From Candidatus Avipropionibacterium avicola (GTDB lineage: Bacteria; Actinomycetota; Actinomycetes; Propionibacteriales; Propionibacteriaceae), in the NCBI GenBank assembly GCA_018715445.1, contig DVLP01000070.1, forward strand, positions 1-15,159: DNA of 15,159 nt. Direction: 5' to 3'. Under the pieces are notes generated by a model that was not told the origin of the DNA, made no database searches, and saw nothing but the letters and a program-made list of their open reading frames with translations. This document shows, in pieces, positions 14,246 to 15,159 of this stretch. How positions within the stretch are numbered: the stretch's first letter is position 1; every line of letters begins with the position of its first letter. The position numbers and the translations under genes are program-made.

Positions 14246-14421
14246 ATCATGTCGTCCAGTTGCTGGTCAGCACTGACCTCCTCATGGCCGAATCGCGCCG
14301 AGGGGCCGTGATGCGGGCCCCGACTGGTTTACGACCATCCACAAGTCTGCCCGTAATCTGACTGTTGCACAAGGGTCCCGCAACGTTGGCTGGCTCACAC
14401 AGGTCACCCTTGTTTCATGAC

Positions 14422-14449
14422 CGGCCGGGGCGGCGTGTCGGCCCGGCCG
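14422..14449. repeat. Inverted repeat CGGCCGGG-N12-CCCGGCCG before the membrane-protein gene
   Basis: Perfect eight-base arms at 14422-14429 and 14442-14449 lie 22 bases before the ATG at 14472. They could form a strong hairpin or an operator in the region shared with the divergent whiB1 gene. In such GC-rich DNA chance pairing is possible. Confidence 0.4.
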
Positions 14450-14471
14450 ACGGCATGGTTGACTGCCCTCG

Positions 14472-14927
14472 ATGTCGTCTGCAGACCGCCTCCGTACGAC
14501 CCTGCTGGGTCACCGCCCGACCACCCCCGCGCCGATGCTGGTGCCGGCGGCCCTGCTGTGCCTGGCCGAGGGCCTGTTCGGCATCGGATTCGCCGTGGTG
14601 GCGGCCACCGACTTCCATCCGGACCGGGCCGTGGTGACGGTCGGCACGGTGGTGACGATGCTGGTGTACGGCGTCGCGCTCGTGCTGGCGGCCCGAGGCT
14701 TGCGCCAGCAGCGGGGATGGGCCCGCTCGGTCGCGGTCTGTGCGCAGCTGCTGCACCTGCCGATCGCCTGGAGCTTCGTCAACGGTGCCGGGATGGGGGC
14801 CGAGCTGGCCCCGGTGCTGGCCGGGTTGACCCTCGCGGTGGTGTCGATCGTGGTGCTGGTCTGCGTCTTCTGGCCGTCGTCGACCCGCGCCTTCGCCGAT
14901 CCGAACGGACCGGCGGGTCAGCACTGA
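14472..14927 (+). CDS. Small four-helix membrane protein of unknown function
   Basis: A 151-residue protein with a short hydrophilic start (MSSADRLRTTLLGHRPTTPA) and about four transmembrane helices at roughly 22-45, 53-74, 85-101 and 110-135, with a loop rich in basic residues (ARGLRQQRGWARS) between the second and third, likely cytoplasmic. I do not recognise a characterised family; proteins like this are common as conserved integral membrane proteins in actinobacteria. An in-frame TGA at 14460-14462 makes ATG 14472 the first possible ATG start. Neither a Shine-Dalgarno nor a TANNNT hexamer precedes it, so its expression signals are unclear. It is divergent from whiB1 and converges on galK. 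Confidence 0.75.
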   Translation: MSSADRLRTTLLGHRPTTPAPMLVPAALLCLAEGLFGIGFAVVAATDFHPDRAVVTVGTVVTMLVYGVALVLAARGLRQQRGWARSVAVCAQLLHLPIAWSFVNGAGMGAELAPVLAGLTLAVVSIVVLVCVFWPSSTRAFADPNGPAGQH

Positions 14928-14945
14928 GCCCGTGGCAGGGCCCTC

Positions 14946-15011
14946 CAGCGGATCCGACCGGCCCCGTCAGTGGACCCGACCAGTCTCGTCAGCGGATCCG
15001 GCCGGCCCCGT
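14946..15011. repeat. Three tandem 22-bp repeats across the 3' end of galK
   Basis: Units at 14946-14967, 14968-14989 and 14990-15011 share the pattern CAGYGGAYCCGRCCRGYCYCGT; the outer two differ at one base, the middle one at five or six. The rightmost unit encodes the last residues of galK (GAGRIR) and the stop codon TGA sits at the junction of units two and three. It looks like duplication of the gene's 3' end. Confidence 0.85.
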
Positions 15012-15159
15012 CGGACGGCGCGGCCGTGAACCACACCGGCGCCCCCCACCCGCGCTCGGCGAAGGCCGCCGCGATCGCTCGGCCGACCCGATCGCCCGTG
15101 CCGTGGGGGACCAGGGCGATGATGCAGCCCCCGAAACCACCACCGGTCATCCGGGCGCC
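14989..15159 (-). CDS. galK: Galactokinase, C-terminal fragment
   Basis: Only the last 56 residues are in the window; the gene continues past its right edge. The sequence GARMTGGGFGGCIIALV is motif 3 of the GHMP kinase family in its galactokinase form, lining the ATP and sugar site. The tail (AFAERGWGAPVWFTAAPSDG) fits the usual GalK end, where a conserved Ala-x-Gly/Asp-Gly-Ala segment is typical. GalK phosphorylates galactose to galactose 1-phosphate, the first step of the Leloir pathway. The final six residues and stop codon lie in a 22-bp tandem repeat. Confidence 0.9.
   Translation of the reverse strand, partial: GARMTGGGFGGCIIALVPHGTGDRVGRAIAAAFAERGWGAPVWFTAAPSDGAGRIR

Noticed and set aside
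1..15159. CRISPR array, tRNA, rRNA, integrase, transposase or phage genes
   Set aside because: No regularly spaced repeats, cloverleaf or mobile-element protein motifs were seen on either strand.

Overview
This 15.2 kb window is chromosomal DNA from a very GC-rich actinobacterium. It carries a WhiB1-type regulator, a sigma-R/sigma-H factor with its zinc anti-sigma factor (in related bacteria the mycothiol/thiol-stress switch), a PdtaS-type histidine kinase, an actinobacterial AroA and a DUF222/HNH gene. The combination suits Actinomycetota, perhaps Propionibacteriales, but the sequence alone does not fix the genus. Nearly all of it is conserved core genome; I see no prophage, integron, CRISPR array, tRNA or rRNA.

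Layout, left to right. (1) The 3' end of a peptide/nickel-type ABC ATPase overlaps a NUDIX hydrolase gene that is interrupted by an in-frame TAG. (2) serA (phosphoglycerate dehydrogenase) and hisN (histidinol-phosphatase) lie in series on the plus strand. (3) A minus-strand block reads doxX-like, aroA, rsgA, then a four-helix membrane protein with its own promoter. (4) A DUF222/HNH endonuclease pseudogene, an SRAP gene and an alpha/beta-hydrolase gene lie on the plus strand, the last two overlapping by four bases. (5) nagB and a SRPBCC-epimerase (TIGR01777) fusion lie on the minus strand. (6) The regulatory block follows: sigma-R-like factor, RsrA-like anti-sigma factor and PdtaS-like kinase on the plus strand, facing whiB1 on the minus strand with an intrinsic terminator between. 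(7) A four-helix membrane protein converges on the 3' end of galK.

The gene content joins amino-acid biosynthesis (serA, hisN, aroA), ribosome maturation (rsgA), amino-sugar and galactose use (nagB, galK), DNA-damage shielding (SRAP) and redox/stress signalling (sigma-R, RsrA, PdtaS, WhiB1). The clustering of sigma-R, anti-sigma, PdtaS, WhiB1, SRAP, aroA and rsgA resembles the neighbourhood of sigH in mycobacteria.

The strongest unusual signals are regulatory. The sigma-R gene has an exact GGGAAT-N18-GTT promoter upstream of an in-frame extension of the ORF, and a second -10-like element just before the short start. This predicts two isoforms, as described for SigR and SigR' in Streptomyces. 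Seven promoter-proximal genes place a TANNNT hexamer 6 to 8 bases before the start codon with no Shine-Dalgarno, which predicts leaderless mRNAs. Other oddities are the amber-interrupted NUDIX gene, the frameshifted and internally deleted HNH gene, an in-frame 24-bp tandem repeat with a PELVEG-type sequence inside the epimerase gene, and a 22-bp triple repeat across the galK stop codon.
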